The notes below the pieces were generated by a model that saw only the letters and a program-made list of their open reading frames with translations, was not told the origin of the DNA and did no database searches. Position numbers and translations under genes: made by a program. Positions 53,568-54,612 of a DNA stretch of 54,612 bases are shown here, in pieces (within the stretch, counting starts at the first letter, position 1; the number at the start of each line of letters is the position of its first letter). Origin of the DNA: Marinilactibacillus piezotolerans (lineage in GTDB: Bacteria; Bacillota; Bacilli; Lactobacillales; Carnobacteriaceae_A); contig NZ_FOSJ01000014.1 of NCBI RefSeq assembly GCF_900114235.1, forward strand, positions 1 through 54,612, in the 5' to 3' direction.

Positions 53568-54268
53568 ATAAACAGGAAAAAGTGATCGGTGTTTTAGGCG
53601 GAATGGGACCGGAAGCAACAGCTAGTTTCTTCTACAAATTGATTCATTCGACTAAAGGAGTTAAAAAGGATCAAGACCATTTTAGGATATTTATTGATAA
53701 CAATCCTAAGATACCTGATAGAACAAAAGCGATACTAGGAGAGGGCGAAAGTCCACTGCCAGCTTTGATAGAAACTGCTAAAAATGTGGAAAAAGCCGGT
53801 GCTGATGTCATTGCTGTTCCGTGTATAACCTCCAATTATTTCTTGAAAGAAGTTCAAAAGGAAGTAACTATTCCAATTGCAGACGTATTTGCCGAGTTGA
53901 ATAAGTATCTAAGACAAGATCCAAATAACATAAAAAAAGTTGGCGTATTATGTACAACCGGAACTCGTAAAACTGAACTTTTTCAAAACAAGCTGGATGC
54001 ATTTGAGATTTTTTATCCAAGTCCCGATACTCAAAAAGCAAAAGTTATGGAAGCTATATACGGTCCAGAAGGAATTAAACAAGGAAATATTGGAAATGTT
54101 CCTAAACGACTACTTCAGGAAGCTGCGTTAGAATTGATCAATGCGGGTGTAGATGTGATTATTTCAGGGTGTACAGAGATAGAACTAGCCTTAAAACAAG
54201 AAGATGTAACAATCCCACTGATTGATCCTATGCAGGTTCTTGCAGAAAGTTTAACAAGAAACACCTAA
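53564..54268 (+). CDS. Aspartate/glutamate racemase family protein
   Basis: Cofactor-independent amino acid racemase of the two-cysteine type, 234 residues. N-terminus GVLGGMGPEATASFFYK. First catalytic Cys in VPCITSN (near 86; usually PCNTAH, so the Asn is replaced by Ile), second in SGCTEIELAL (near 205). The GTG start overlaps the stop of the Mur ligase (GTGA). AAGGAAG lies upstream. It probably supplies a D-amino acid, with D-Asp the first candidate, to a ligase of the same operon. Confidence 0.85.
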   Translation: MNKQEKVIGVLGGMGPEATASFFYKLIHSTKGVKKDQDHFRIFIDNNPKIPDRTKAILGEGESPLPALIETAKNVEKAGADVIAVPCITSNYFLKEVQKEVTIPIADVFAELNKYLRQDPNNIKKVGVLCTTGTRKTELFQNKLDAFEIFYPSPDTQKAKVMEAIYGPEGIKQGNIGNVPKRLLQEAALELINAGVDVIISGCTEIELALKQEDVTIPLIDPMQVLAESLTRNT

Positions 54269-54289
54269 TAATTAAATATAAATGTCAAG

Positions 54290-54342
54290 GACAGTATAAA
54301 AATGTAGGTTTATGACAGAATAAAAATGTAGGTTTTTGACAG
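54290..54342. repeat. Terminal 24-bp direct repeats of the IS21 element
   Basis: GACAGTATAAAAATGTAGG and GACAGAATAAAAATGTAGG start 24 bp apart (54290 and 54314), differing by single bases, and a third GACAG follows at 54338. These are probable IstA transposase-binding sites. Confidence 0.78.
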
Positions 54343-54360
54343 TCTAATTTAGAAGTCCAT

Positions 54361-54612
<252 letters not shown>

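Overview
The window is AT-rich DNA from a low-GC Gram-positive bacterium. Gene content (LafA/BgsB and LafB/BgsA-type glycolipid glycosyltransferases, PepV-like dipeptidase, DeoR-fruK-fruA operon, tandem MATE exporters, YtrA-type GntR operon, no respiratory genes) points to Lactobacillales. A marine or alkaliphilic Carnobacteriaceae such as Alkalibacterium or Marinilactibacillus is my best guess; this is inference, not a database match. Both edges are cut through insertion sequences: an IS1380-type end on the left and an IS21-type istB on the right.

Layout. 1-319: IS1380 end. 507-4215: orphan glycine betaine binding lipoprotein (OpuAC), a membrane diguanylate cyclase and a two-TM ion channel. 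4268-9195: hydrolase, YaiI/YqxD protein, HD phosphohydrolase, M20 dipeptidase, CPBP protease. 9372-11835: two-gene ABC exporter. 11883-16256: moxR-DUF58-transglutaminase operon (minus). 16424-18636: glycolipid glycosyltransferase pair (minus). 18953-20844: trpS, a small membrane protein and a YefM/YoeB toxin-antitoxin pair. 20889-29504: the aromatic amino acid region, with two divergent operons: tyrA-aroQ-aroK-aroE on the minus strand and a BacA-like gene-aroF-aroB-aroA-aroC-chorismate mutase on the plus strand. 29572-31655: proBA (minus). 32329-36837: an Aap/HAAT-type amino acid ABC transporter. 37083-41183: GNAT protein and a YtrA-like ABC operon (minus). 41483-45215: NUDIX hydrolase and two MATE exporters. 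45488-49041: fruR-fruK-fruA. 49224-54268: PepV-like dipeptidase, then an ATP-grasp ligase, a divergent MurE-like ligase and an Asp/Glu racemase. 54283-end: IS21 element.

The strongest find is upstream of the plus-strand aro operon. A consensus promoter at 23698-23726 is followed by a 33-codon leader ORF (23777-23878) containing a Tyr-Tyr-Phe-Ser-Phe-Phe run. After it comes a chain of mutually exclusive stems (1:2, 2:3, 3:4) and a strong intrinsic terminator (4:5, 23968-24011). This is the architecture of ribosome-mediated attenuation responding to charged tRNA-Tyr and tRNA-Phe. Between the terminator and the first gene lie two ~73-bp GC-rich hairpin repeats. The first gene is a single-domain prephenate dehydratase-like protein that lacks the catalytic TRF motif, as in the prephenate decarboxylase BacA.

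Together the two aro operons encode every step from DAHP to chorismate plus chorismate mutase and prephenate dehydrogenase. No canonical prephenate dehydratase or aromatic aminotransferase is present here. The terminal ATP-grasp/MurE-like/racemase operon is a second point of interest: the MurE-like protein has lost the hallmark DNPR-type motif, and an amino acid racemase is translationally coupled to it.
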